Assembly: GCA_016935975.1 (NCBI GenBank)
Contig: JAFGPX010000055.1
Span: 1-51,895, forward strand
Length of the DNA: 51,895 nt
Direction: 5' to 3'
DNA from: Deltaproteobacteria bacterium
Lineage (GTDB): Bacteria > Myxococcota_A > Polyangia > Fen-1088
The notes under the pieces are model-generated. The model saw nothing but the letters and a program-made list of their open reading frames with translations. It had not been told where the DNA came from and did not search any database. Positions 16,056 to 29,750 of the stretch are shown here, piece after piece (the first letter of the stretch is position 1; each line of letters begins with the position of its first letter). A program made the position numbers and the translations under genes.

Positions 16056-17555
16056 ATGCTCAAGCTCGTCGATCCCGCCAACGGCAATACCCCCTCGCTG
16101 GCCCGCTACGCCGACGATCCGCGTTTTACTGCCTTGGTCGGCGAGCTGCACTCCGAAGCCAGACAGGTCTTGCCCAACGTGCGCGGCTGCGTCTGGATGA
16201 TCAACTCGACCGCCACCGGCGGCGGCGTGGCGGAGATGCTGCCGGGCCTGATCATGCTCCTGCGCGAGCTCGGGCTCCGCGTGAACTGGGCGGTCATCGG
16301 CTCGGAGCGGCCGGAGTTCTTCGCGTTGACCAAGCGAATTCACAACCTGCTGCACGGCGAGACCAGCGCCGGCATTGCGCTCGGACCCGACGACTCCCGC
16401 TTGCTCGAGAACGTCGGCCAGGCAAACGCGGAAGGACTTCTTCCCCATCTCGGCCCGGACGACATCCTGGTCGTGCACGACCCGCAGCCGGTGTGTCTGG
16501 GCAAGGACCTGGCGCGAAGGCGCGGACTGCGAGCCATCTGGCGCTGTCACGTCGGCCTCGACGAGCGCAACGCCGCCACCCAGGCGGTCTGGCGCTTCCT
16601 GCGTCCACACCTCGACGGCTATGCCGCCGCGGCCTTCTCCGCGCCGGAATACATCCCCAGCTTCCTGGCCGGGCGCGCCTCCGTCCTCCACCCGGGTATC
16701 GATCCCCTCTCGCACAAGAGCCGAGACCTGACGGTGTCCAAGATGGTCGGTATCCTGGTCAACGCCGGCATCCAGACGGCGCACGAGCCGGTGCCGACGC
16801 CCGATTTCCCGGTGCCCGTACGTCGCTTCGTGGCCGACGGCAAGCTGGTCACGCCCGGCGAGATCGGACTCCTGTTCCGGCCCATCGTGCTGCAGGTGTC
16901 GCGCTGGGATCGCCTAAAAGGCTGGCGCCCCCTGCTCGAGGCCTTCGTGCGCCTCAAGGCGCGGGTGCGCGCTGGCGGGGCGAGCGCCTTGTCGCCGCGC
17001 AACCAGCGCCGGCTGGAGCTGGCGCGCCTGGTGCTGGCCGGCCCCGATCCCGCGGGGGTGGCCGACGATCCCGAGGGCGCGGAGGTCTTCCGGGAGCTGT
17101 GCGACGCCTACCAGGGGCTCTCCCCGGCGGATCGCGAGGACGTCGCGCTGCTGCTTTTGCCCATGGATTCGCGCAAACGCAATGCGCTCATCGTCAACGC
17201 GCTCCAGCGCTGCGCGACCGTCGTGGTGCAGAACTCCCTGCGCGAAGGCTTCGGCCTGACCGTGACCGAGGCCATGTGGAAACGGCACGCGGTCCTGGGC
17301 ACGCACGCGGTGGGCATTCGCACGCAGCTCCGCGACCGTATCGACGGGTTGCTCACCCGGGACGCCAACAACCCCGAGGAAATCGCCGCCAATATCGAAG
17401 CCCTGCTGACCGCGCCCAGGGCCCGCTACGACATGGGCGGCCACGCCTACCGGCGGGTGCACGAACGCTTTCTCGTCTTCGCCCAGCTTTCCCACTACCT
17501 GTCCCTCTTCTCGCGGACGCTCGGCATCGCGAGCGGCACGGGCCTCGCAGAGTAG
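16056..17555 (+). CDS. treT: TreT-like trehalose synthase (GT4)
   Basis: A 499-residue cytosolic retaining GT-B enzyme. The N-terminal half has the TreT hallmark VWMINSTATGGGVAEML, then HDPQPVCLG and IWRCHVGLDER. The C-terminal half has the donor site with LQVSRWDRLKGW and the GT4 EX7E motif EGFGLTVTE. TreT makes trehalose reversibly from NDP-glucose and glucose. It is longer than archaeal TreT (about 415), mostly from an insertion around 290-370. GAAGG precedes the ATG by 6 nt. It is the first of four same-strand genes for alpha-glucan and trehalose. Other GT4 roles, such as maltose-1-phosphate synthesis for GlgE, cannot be excluded from sequence alone. Confidence 0.82.
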   Translation: MLKLVDPANGNTPSLARYADDPRFTALVGELHSEARQVLPNVRGCVWMINSTATGGGVAEMLPGLIMLLRELGLRVNWAVIGSERPEFFALTKRIHNLLHGETSAGIALGPDDSRLLENVGQANAEGLLPHLGPDDILVVHDPQPVCLGKDLARRRGLRAIWRCHVGLDERNAATQAVWRFLRPHLDGYAAAAFSAPEYIPSFLAGRASVLHPGIDPLSHKSRDLTVSKMVGILVNAGIQTAHEPVPTPDFPVPVRRFVADGKLVTPGEIGLLFRPIVLQVSRWDRLKGWRPLLEAFVRLKARVRAGGASALSPRNQRRLELARLVLAGPDPAGVADDPEGAEVFRELCDAYQGLSPADREDVALLLLPMDSRKRNALIVNALQRCATVVVQNSLREGFGLTVTEAMWKRHAVLGTHAVGIRTQLRDRIDGLLTRDANNPEEIAANIEALLTAPRARYDMGGHAYRRVHERFLVFAQLSHYLSLFSRTLGIASGTGLAE

Positions 17556-17615
17556 TCTGCCGCCCTAGCCCTTCGTTGTGTACTATCAATCCCTCCTGAC
17601 GAGGAGCATGCAGCC

Positions 17616-19759
<2,144 letters not shown>

Positions 19760-19763
<4 letters not shown>

Positions 19764-21612
19764 GCATGAGCGCGCGCCGGGACGGATGGCAGCCGCGGCT
19801 GGGCGCCGTGGTCGACGGGCAGAGCGTCCGGTTCCGCGTATGGGCGCCGACGGCGAAGTCCGTCGAGCTGGCTTTGGAGGGCGGCCCCGCGCAGCCCATG
19901 GCGGCGGAAGCCGAGGGCTACTTCGCCCTGCGCCTGGACGGCGTCGACGCGGGCTCGCGCTACCGCTACCGCGTCGACGGCCAGGGGCCCTATCCCGATC
20001 CGGCCTCGCGCGCGCAGCCGCTCGGCGTGCATGGTCCGTCCGAGGTCACAGATCCGTCGCGCTTTCGCTGGACGGACCAAGCGTGGACGGGGATCGAGCT
20101 TTCCGACGTCGTGCTCTACGAGCTGCACGTAGGCGCCTTCACCCCCGCCGGTACCTTCCGCGGCGTGCGCGAGCGCCTGCCCCTCGTGCGCGACCTCGGC
20201 GTCACCGCGATCGAGCTTCTGCCGCTTGGCGATTTCCCCGGCCGGCGCAACTGGGGCTACGACGGCGTGTGCTTGTTCGCCCCGGCTCGCTGCTACGGCG
20301 CTCCCGACGATCTGCGCGCCCTGGTCGACGAGGCGCACCGGCTCGGGCTCGCCATGTTCCTCGACGTCGTCTACAACCACCTGGGTCCCGACGGCAACTA
20401 CCTCGGCGTCTACAGCCCCCACTACTTCACGGATCGCCATCGCACCCCCTGGGGCCTGGGCGCCAACCTCGACGGCCCGCACAGCGAGCACGCGCGGGCC
20501 TTCCTCATCGAGAACGCGCTGCACTGGCTCGTGGAATACCACTTCGATGGCCTGCGCCTGGACGCCACCCACGCCATGCGCGACGACAGCCCGCACCCGT
20601 TCCTGGCCGAGCTGGCGCAGCGCGCCCACGCCCTGCCCGGCCCGCGCCGTCTGGTCATCGCCGAGGACGAGCGCAACCTGGCCGCGCTGGTGCGCTCCCC
20701 GGCGGAAGGCGGCCGGGGTCTCGATGGGGTGTGGGCCGACGATTTCCATCATCAGATGCGCTGCTGTCTGGCCGGCGATCGCGACGGCTACTTCGCGGAC
20801 TTCTCGGGGAAGCCGTCCGACATCGCCGACACCGTGACCCATGGCTTCTTCTACCGGGGGCAAACCGTCGAGCGCTTGGGGCGGCCGCGCGGCAGCGACA
20901 CGACCGGCATACCCCTGCGGCGTTTCGTTTTCTGCGTGCAGAACCACGACCAGGTCGGCAACCGCGCGTTGGGCGAGCGCCTGCACCATCAGATCGACGC
21001 GGCCGCGTACCGGGCCGCGCTCGCGCTCTTGCTGATGGCGCCCGAGACGCCGCTTCTGTTCATGGGGCAGGAGTGGGCGGCGAAAAGCTCATTCCTGTAT
21101 TTCACCGACCACGAACCGGATCTCGGTCGCAAAGTGACGGAGGGCCGGCGCGAGGAGTTTCGGGCCTTCGCGGCGTTCTCGTCCCCGGAGCTGCGCTTGC
21201 GCATTCCCGATCCGCAGGCGGAATCGACGTTTGCCCGCAGCCGTCTCGATTGGAGCGAACGCGAGCGGGAGCCCTTCGCTTCGGTGTGGCGCCTGCACCA
21301 GACCCTGCTCGCGACCCGCCGCGCGCTGCTCCCGCGCGTCGAGCGAACGCCCGTCGTCGAGGCACATGGCGGCACCGTGGCGATGGCCTATCCGGACTGC
21401 CTGGTCGTGGCGCAAACGGCTCGGGCCGGCAAGGTCGAGCTCGACGCATACGGACCGGGAACGGACTGGCAGCTCGCGCTCGACACGGAAGCACCGGCCT
21501 TCGCGCCCGATGCGCAACCGCCCGCCGTCACTCGCACCCCTACGTCGCTGACCATCGCGTTTCGCCGAGCCGGCGCCCTGGTCTTTGGCCGCCAATCGCA
21601 AAGGACGCAGGC

Positions 21613-21616
<4 letters not shown>
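19760..21616 (+). CDS. treZ: Malto-oligosyltrehalose trehalohydrolase
   Basis: A 618-residue GH13 enzyme that releases free trehalose from maltooligosyltrehalose made by TreY. The N-terminal CBM48-like domain ([15 protein letters not shown]) is followed by barrel motifs [23 protein letters not shown] (nucleophile), VIAEDERN (acid/base) and QNHDQVGNR, the last three in the form usual for TreZ. The length is typical. Both ends overlap neighbours by 4 nt (ATGA with glgX and with treY). Confidence 0.96.
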
Positions 21617-24606
<2,990 letters not shown>

Positions 24607-24733
24607 TGCCGGTCAGTCGGGAAAGAACCAGGAGCAACGGAGACGCACGGACGGACTGGAATGGCCCAAAGGCTTCTCGTGCTCCGGCTCTGTTTCCTCG
24701 GCCTCTTCCTGTGGATGCTTCCATCCGCGGCTT

Positions 24734-25231
24734 CTAGGCAAAGCCGATCGCCGCTCTCTCGCTGCGTGCCGATTTCTGGGTAATCACGCGGCGGCCGAGC
24801 TCCACGAGGTCTTGCATGTCGAAGGGCTTGTCGAGCACGGTCACCGCGCCCGCCTGCTTGGCCCGCTGGTGCACCTCGTCGCTGCCAAAAGCCGTGATCA
24901 CGACGATGGGAGGCGCCATCGGGCTTCCGCTCAACTTCTCCAGGGTGACCAGACCACTCCAGCGGGGCATCTTGATGTCCGAAACCACCAGATCGAATGG
25001 CTTGACGTTCGACGCGGGCAGTAGCGAGGCTCCGAGTGTCTCGAGCAGAGAGTAGCCATCGGCAACCGCCACCACTTCATAGCCATCGTCTTCGAATGCG
25101 AAGGCGAGCATGTCCCTGAAGGCATAGTCGTCTTCGGCGATGAGCACGCGTGCCCGGCGCTTCATCGTGCCCACTGGTTCCCGCGGCGCGGTCGACAACA
25201 GTGGAAACTCCGGTTCGACGTTCTTCTTCAT
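24734..25231 (-). CDS. Single-domain response regulator RR3
   Basis: A 165-residue stand-alone receiver, closest to RR2. ARVLIAEDD begins at the same residue number and phospho-acceptor Asp85 lies in VVSDIKMPR. Switch Thr is in VITAFGSDE and Lys in VLDKPFDMQDL. It has N- and C-terminal tails of 25 and about 15 residues but no output domain. GGAGG precedes the ATG by 7 nt. It is driven by its own sigma-54 promoter (25258-25274). It converges on treY with a 127-bp gap in which I see no terminator. Confidence 0.92.
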   Translation of the reverse strand: MKKNVEPEFPLLSTAPREPVGTMKRRARVLIAEDDYAFRDMLAFAFEDDGYEVVAVADGYSLLETLGASLLPASNVKPFDLVVSDIKMPRWSGLVTLEKLSGSPMAPPIVVITAFGSDEVHQRAKQAGAVTVLDKPFDMQDLVELGRRVITQKSARSERAAIGFA

Positions 25232-25257
25232 CGCAGACCTCCATGGGCGACGCGATT

Positions 25258-25274
25258 TGCAGTCCGTGTGCCAA
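25258..25274 (-). promoter_or_regulatory. Sigma-54 promoter of RR3
   Basis: On minus it reads TTGGCACACGGACTGCA, near-consensus with exact spacing. The predicted start site is about 25247, 16 nt before the ATG at 25231. Confidence 0.87.
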
Positions 25275-25335
25275 GCCGACGGGCGACCGTCCTAGGCCGT
25301 TCGGACCAATTGGCAGCCGGTTCGGCGAGGCACTA

Positions 25336-25366
25336 CGTCTCGCGTGGCAACCCGCCTCGTGCACGA
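25336..25366. promoter_or_regulatory. Upstream dyad D (RR3, possibly shared with 25498 gene)
   Basis: The left arm CGTCTCGCGTGGCA (25336-25349) is identical to dyads A and B. The spacer is ACC and the right arm CGCCTCGTGCACGA is degenerate. It is centred 80 bp from the RR3 -24 GG. The divergent gene at 25498 lies on its other side. Confidence 0.65.
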
Positions 25367-25497
25367 GATGGCCACTCGTAGCCAGCCTCGGCACAAGAAG
25401 CACTCCTTCCCGGTCCGGAGGTGGACCGAAACGCCGAAGTAATGCAAGATGGTCACGTTTTGCCTCAACCCATCGTTCAACCCCGGAAGAGGTTCGC

Positions 25498-26172
25498 ATG
25501 AGTCCGGCGTCTCCGCCCGCGCCGCCCGCGCCGAGGCGTAGGAAGTCGTCCCGCAATGCCTGGCTGGTCGTCTTGGGCCTCTTGGCCGCGCTGGCCATCA
25601 CAACCGTCATCCTGTGGCAGAAGATCCTCGCGAAGATCGAGGCGACGAGACCCGAGCTGCTGCTGCTGGTGGCCGTGGCGACCTGGGCCGCCACGGTGTT
25701 GGCGATGTACTTGTGGCGAATAGGTAGCCTGCTGCGCGCGCGCGCCAAAGCGCGCCGGGCGGCGGAGGCTCTGTTCGAGCGCCTGCAACGTCAGGTCGAT
25801 GCGGCGTTTGCCGAGGCCATCGAGCTGGCGGTGGTGACCACCGAGTGGGCCGTGCGCGCGGAGCTGGTGCGCGACGATTTCGAAGACGTCCAGGAATACA
25901 TGCAAGGCCTGGCCAAACGACCGCGCGTCCGGCGTGCCTTCGTGGCCAAGCGAGACGGCACCGTGATCGGGGCGGGCGACCGCAGGCAACGCGGCAGCGC
26001 GCTTGGCGCCCTGGTGTCGGGTTTGCCGGCCGAATCGTCGAGCGTGCAAAAGGTGCCTTGCGCCAACAACGGCATGCTTCTCGTCGTGCCCGTCATGGGG
26101 CTGGAGTCGCGTCTCGGCACCTTCGTGCTCGAAGTCGAGCGTCCCGTGCTGACCCGCGCGGACGGAGAGTAG
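25498..26172 (+). CDS. Membrane protein with sensor-like C-terminal domain, unknown
   Basis: A 224-residue protein. A Pro/Arg-rich start (1-20) precedes two hydrophobic helices (about 21-40 and 49-67), then a charged helix (RARAKARRAAEALFERLQ) and a C-terminal alpha/beta segment with VRRAFVAKRDGTVIGAG and MLLVVPVMG, reminiscent of a small Cache/PAS-like sensor fold. The two-helix arrangement would put both ends in the cytoplasm. AGAGG precedes the ATG. No enzymatic motif is seen. A near sigma-54 box upstream has N9 instead of N10 spacing, so its control is unclear. No family is recognised. Confidence 0.7.
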   Translation: MSPASPPAPPAPRRRKSSRNAWLVVLGLLAALAITTVILWQKILAKIEATRPELLLLVAVATWAATVLAMYLWRIGSLLRARAKARRAAEALFERLQRQVDAAFAEAIELAVVTTEWAVRAELVRDDFEDVQEYMQGLAKRPRVRRAFVAKRDGTVIGAGDRRQRGSALGALVSGLPAESSSVQKVPCANNGMLLVVPVMGLESRLGTFVLEVERPVLTRADGE

Positions 26173-26276
26173 GTCCCGGGAGAACCGGTCCGGCCCGGGC
26201 AAGTTGCCCATGACGCGCCCGGGTGGCGCCCGAGGGATTGCCCCATTTCGAGAAGCGCAGCGGCGAAGACAGGGGC

Positions 26277-26299
26277 CGTGGCATCTCGCCTCATGCGAC
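26277..26299. promoter_or_regulatory. Upstream dyad E (lipoprotein gene)
   Basis: Left half CGTGGCA (26277-26283), spacer TCT, right half CGCCTCATGCGAC, with 8 of 14 positions as in dyad A. It is centred 111 bp before the GG of the -24 box. Confidence 0.5.
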
Positions 26300-26393
26300 A
26301 TCTCGCCACGAAAGGATGCGCGGGGAGCCCCGCGGTTTCGCCTGCATTCCGCGGCATCGCTGGAATTTCCTGCCGTTTGGCGCGGTCCCCTTG

Positions 26394-26410
26394 CTGGCAC
26401 GAAGGTCGCA
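26394..26410 (+). promoter_or_regulatory. Sigma-54 promoter of Cys-rich lipoprotein
   Basis: CTGGCACGAAGGTCGCA: a perfect TGGCACG -24 box, exact N10 spacing and GCA at -12. The predicted start site is about 26421, 43 nt before the ATG. Confidence 0.85.
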
Positions 26411-26463
26411 GGGACGTGGAAATGGGACGTTGGGTTGCCACCGGAAAAAAGGAGGTCGATGCC

Positions 26464-26859
26464 ATGATGCGTACTTTGCTCACCGGTTCCTTCGTTGTGG
26501 CGCTCGCGAGCTCCTGCGCCTCGGCGCCTTCCAAGCCACAGGCCACCCAGTCGCCGCCGCCCGCAGCTCCGGTTTCGACCCCGACCCCCGCGCCGGAGGA
26601 AACCCAGGCGGCCACCGCCGTCCTGCCCATCGACCCGCACGGGGAGCTGGGACGAGGAAAGTGCATCGACTGCTTCGACTGCGTCGACACCGTTGGTTTT
26701 CCCGCCCCTGGGTACCGTTGGGCCTGTGTCAACGGGAAGTGCGAGAAGGCCAAGTTGACCGGCTTCACTGGGGTGAGCCAGCCGGCCGAGGTGGTCAGCA
26801 ACTCCGAACCCGCGAAGCGTCCGTCGAAAGCCCGCAAGTCGAGCCGCCGTCACGACTAG
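26464..26859 (+). CDS. Small Cys-rich lipoprotein
   Basis: A 131-residue exported lipoprotein. A signal peptide ends in the lipobox LASSC, so Cys18 would be lipidated. Ala-Ser follow, with no Asp at +2. A Pro/Thr-rich linker (20-50) leads to a compact domain with CIDCFDCVD and CVNGKCEKA. These five cysteines could form disulfides or bind metal. A Lys/Arg-rich tail follows. A strong GGAGG lies 8 nt before the ATG; ATG 26467 is the next codon. Monocistronic, sigma-54-driven. No family is recognised. Confidence 0.8.
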   Translation: MMRTLLTGSFVVALASSCASAPSKPQATQSPPPAAPVSTPTPAPEETQAATAVLPIDPHGELGRGKCIDCFDCVDTVGFPAPGYRWACVNGKCEKAKLTGFTGVSQPAEVVSNSEPAKRPSKARKSSRRHD

Positions 26860-27034
26860 CCCGACTTCCGCGGTCGCGGAGTCCCGGGCAATCCTTTCGA
26901 GGCGTCGTCGGCCGCGGGAGCTCCGTTCGCCGAGACATTAACGGTTTCTGGAGTAGTTCCGGTCGTAGCGCGGACATGCGCGCAGATCCGTGCGGTCCGC
27001 CTCGAGCACGAGGAAGTTGGACACCTGGCGGCGA

Positions 27035-27235
27035 CTACCACTGCCCTCGGGATTCCTTCGCACCCGACAAGCAGCCGGGAAGGCCGCGCTCGGCGGCTGC
27101 CTTCCGCACGCGCTCCGCGAAACCCTTGGCCTGCCAAAGCCAGTCGAGCCGCTGCCGCGGCGTCAGCCGCAGCCACGCCAGAAGCTGTTCGCGCGCATGG
27201 GCCCGCCAGGCCTGCGCCCCGCCGGGCTCAGCCAC
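27035..27235 (-). CDS. Small partner protein of nucleotidyltransferase
   Basis: A 66-residue helical protein starting at GTG 27235 with AEPGGAQAW. Its core LTPRQRLDWLWQAKGFAERV resembles the short helical proteins often encoded beside MNT-fold proteins, in the pattern LTPxxRLxWLxxA. The start codon lies within the stop of the upstream gene (GTGGCTGA), so the two are translationally coupled. A toxin-antitoxin-like role is an inference from this arrangement only. It is the last gene before a 175-bp gap. Confidence 0.6.
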   Translation of the reverse strand: MAEPGGAQAWRAHAREQLLAWLRLTPRQRLDWLWQAKGFAERVRKAAAERGLPGCLSGAKESRGQW

Positions 27236-27743
27236 GCCCTCCCCCTTGCGCGAGGATCTCGCGCAGCTTCTCGATGTCATCGCGATCCTTGGGACGACCG
27301 GCCTTCTCCTTGAGCCCGATGAGATCCGGTATGGCGGCCACCGGAACCGACAGCGGCCCGAGCGCGACGCGCGTGGCTCGCCGGCAGGCCGGCGCGAAGG
27401 GAAACGGCTCCGCGACGAACAGGTCGACCTCGGTGGCTGGATGCTCGGGGCTCCACAGACTGAACACGACAACCCCCTTGTCCTCGATCCACTCGCGCCG
27501 CTTCTCCGGATCGGCGAAGTCCATGGCGGCCACGGGCGCACGCGGCCGGTAGCCGAGTGAGGTCAGCGCTTCTATCGCGGCCGTCACGTTGGCGCGATCG
27601 AAATCGACGATCAGATCGAGATCGGCAGTGAAGCGCGGATATCCGTGCAGCACCACTGCGACCCCGCCTACGACGAGGTAGCGGACTTTTCGCTGCTCGA
27701 GCGCCGCAAAGACGAGGTCGAAGTCGCTGGCTGCCGACGACAC
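27228..27743 (-). CDS. MNT-fold nucleotidyltransferase-like protein
   Basis: A 171-residue protein with the MNT pattern: GGVAVVLHGYPRFTADLDLIV, where the GG turn, Arg/Thr and the paired Asp of DLDLIV match metal-binding nucleotidyltransferases, followed by TEVDLFVAEPF, which supplies the third acidic residue. The end LIGLKEKAGRPKDRDDIEKL is typical of AbiEii/DUF6036-type proteins. It may transfer nucleotides to RNA or protein, or act in a two-gene stress module with the small downstream protein. The start is a GTG at 27743. It follows glgB by 48 bp on the same strand and could be read from the glgE promoter. Confidence 0.82.
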   Translation of the reverse strand: MSSAASDFDLVFAALEQRKVRYLVVGGVAVVLHGYPRFTADLDLIVDFDRANVTAAIEALTSLGYRPRAPVAAMDFADPEKRREWIEDKGVVVFSLWSPEHPATEVDLFVAEPFPFAPACRRATRVALGPLSVPVAAIPDLIGLKEKAGRPKDRDDIEKLREILAQGGGRG

Positions 27744-27791
27744 GCTCGCAAGTATATCCCGCGACGACGATGCCGACCAAACTGGCCGCAG

Positions 27792-29714
27792 CTACGGTCT
27801 TGCCGGCGCGGTCACCCGCAGGAAGAGCGCGGCCAGCGGCGGCAGCGTCAGGACCACGGAGAAGCGGCGACCGTGCGACGGATACGGCGCGGCTTCGACG
27901 CCGCCCTGATTGCCTTGACCGCTGCCGCCGAAGGCCTGCGCGTCGCTGTTCAGGATCTCCTGCCAGTAGCCCTCGACGTCGACGCCGAGCCGGTAGTTGC
28001 AGCGCGGCACCGGCGTGAAGTTGAAGACGCACAGAACGTCGTCCTCCGGCGATCCGCTCCTGCGCAGGAACGCCAGCACGCTGTGGTTCGCGTCGTTGGC
28101 GTCGATCCAGGACATGCCTGCCGGGGCGGCGTCGCCGACGTACAAGCTGCGCTCCTGGCGGTAGAGTCGGTTCAGCTCGCCGACGAGATGGGCCACGCCG
28201 CAGTGGTACGGTCCCTCGCCGAGCAGGTGCCAGTCCAGGCTCCCCTCGTGGTTCCATTCGCGCCACTGGCCGAACTCGCCGCCCATGAACAGCAGCTTCT
28301 TGCCGGGCTGCGCCCACTGGTAACAATAGAGCAGACGAAGGTTGGCGAAGCGCTGCCACTCGTCGCCGTGCATCTTGCCGACGAGCGAGCCCTTGCCGTG
28401 CACCACCTCGTCGTGGGACAGCGGCAAGACGAAGTTCTCGCTGGAGGCATAGAGGCCGCGGAAGGTGAGGCTGCGGTGGTGGTACGACCGGTGCACGGGG
28501 TTCTGCTGCATGTAGAAGAGGGTGTCGTGCATCCAGCCCATGTCCCACTTGTAACCGAAGCCCAGGCCCCCGACGTAGGTCGGCCGCGACACCATCGGCC
28601 ACGCGGTCGACTCCTCGGCGATGGTTTGCGCGGCGGGGAAGTGGCGGTACACGGCCTCGTTGCACACGCGCAGGAAGTCGATGGCCTCGACGTTCTCTCG
28701 GCCGCCGTAGCGATTGGGCACCCATTCGCCCGCCCGGCGCGCATAGTCGAGGTAGAGCATCGAGGCCACGGCGTCCACCCGCAGCCCGTCGACGTGGTAG
28801 CGGTCCAGCCAGAAGCAGGCATTCGAAATGAGGAAGCTGCGCACCTCGTTGCGCCCGTAGTTGAAAATGGCGCTGCCCCAGTCCGGGTGAATTCCCTGTC
28901 GTGGATCGGCGTGCTCGTAGAGGTGGGTGCCGTCGAAGTAGACGAGCCCGTGCTCGTCGGTTGGGAAGTGAGCCGGCGTCCAGTCGAGCAAGACACCGAT
29001 GCCGTGCTGGTGCAAGGTGTCGACCAGGAACATGAAGTCCTGGGGCGAGCCAAGACGCGCCGTGGGCGCGAAGAACCCGGTCACCTGATAGCCCCACGAC
29101 CCGTAGAAGGGGTGCTCGGCCACGGGCATGATCTCCACGTGGGTAAACCCCATCTGTTGCACGTAGGACGCGAGCAGCGGCGCCAGCTCGCGGTAGGTCA
29201 GGCTGCGGTTGCCTTCCTCCGGCACACGCCGCCACGAACCCAGGTGCAGCTCGTAGATCGACATCGGCGAGCCGAGGGCTTGGCGCTCGCGCGCGGATTT
29301 CGTCCATGCGCCGTCGTCCCACGCGTAGTCGAGGTCGACCACGCGTGCGCTGGTCGCGGGCGGCATCTCGCAGGCAAAAGCCAGCGGATCGCACTTGTCG
29401 ACCTGGTAGCCGTGGAAGCGCGACTCGATCCGGTACTTGTACAGCGCGTTCGGGCCGACGCCGGGCACGAAGCCGCTCCAAATCCCGCTCCGCTCGTGCG
29501 AGGCCAGCCAGTGCGGGTCGCGCCAGCCGTTGAAGTCGCCGACCACGCCCACGCGGGCGGCATTGGGGGCCCAGACGGCGAAACAGGTGCCCGTGCTCTT
29601 GCCCTTCATGGCGGGATGCGCGCCGAGCTTGTCGTAGAGCCGCGCGTGCGTGCCCTCGGCGAACAGATGGAGGTCGGTGTCCCCGAATAGGAAGTCGCTC
29701 GTGGACTTGCTCAT
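27792..29714 (-). CDS. glgB: 1,4-alpha-glucan branching enzyme
   Basis: A 640-residue GH13_9 enzyme that forms alpha-1,6 branches. A CBM48 domain (FAVWAPNAARVGVVGDFNGW) precedes the barrel with EIMPVAEHPFYGSWGYQ, DWTPAHFPTDEHG, GLRVDAVASMLYLDY (nucleophile), IAEESTAWP (acid/base) and LPLSHDEVVHGKGS. The extra N1 domain of long GlgB forms is missing, as in many bacteria. AGGAGA lies 7 nt before the ATG. It follows glgE by 36 bp. GlgE plus GlgB is the polymerising half of the maltose-1-phosphate pathway. Confidence 0.96.
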   Translation of the reverse strand: MSKSTSDFLFGDTDLHLFAEGTHARLYDKLGAHPAMKGKSTGTCFAVWAPNAARVGVVGDFNGWRDPHWLASHERSGIWSGFVPGVGPNALYKYRIESRFHGYQVDKCDPLAFACEMPPATSARVVDLDYAWDDGAWTKSARERQALGSPMSIYELHLGSWRRVPEEGNRSLTYRELAPLLASYVQQMGFTHVEIMPVAEHPFYGSWGYQVTGFFAPTARLGSPQDFMFLVDTLHQHGIGVLLDWTPAHFPTDEHGLVYFDGTHLYEHADPRQGIHPDWGSAIFNYGRNEVRSFLISNACFWLDRYHVDGLRVDAVASMLYLDYARRAGEWVPNRYGGRENVEAIDFLRVCNEAVYRHFPAAQTIAEESTAWPMVSRPTYVGGLGFGYKWDMGWMHDTLFYMQQNPVHRSYHHRSLTFRGLYASSENFVLPLSHDEVVHGKGSLVGKMHGDEWQRFANLRLLYCYQWAQPGKKLLFMGGEFGQWREWNHEGSLDWHLLGEGPYHCGVAHLVGELNRLYRQERSLYVGDAAPAGMSWIDANDANHSVLAFLRRSGSPEDDVLCVFNFTPVPRCNYRLGVDVEGYWQEILNSDAQAFGGSGQGNQGGVEAAPYPSHGRRFSVVLTLPPLAALFLRVTAPARP

Positions 29715-29750
29715 GACAGGGTCTCCTGGGCCAGGGGCGTTCCGGTCGGG

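Noticed and set aside
24661-24783. 40-codon plus frame beginning MAQRLLVLRLCFLGLFLWML, signal-peptide-like
   Set aside because: It overlaps the 3' end of RR3, has no good ribosome site, and lies in a convergent gap. It may be a remnant, but I cannot support it as a gene.
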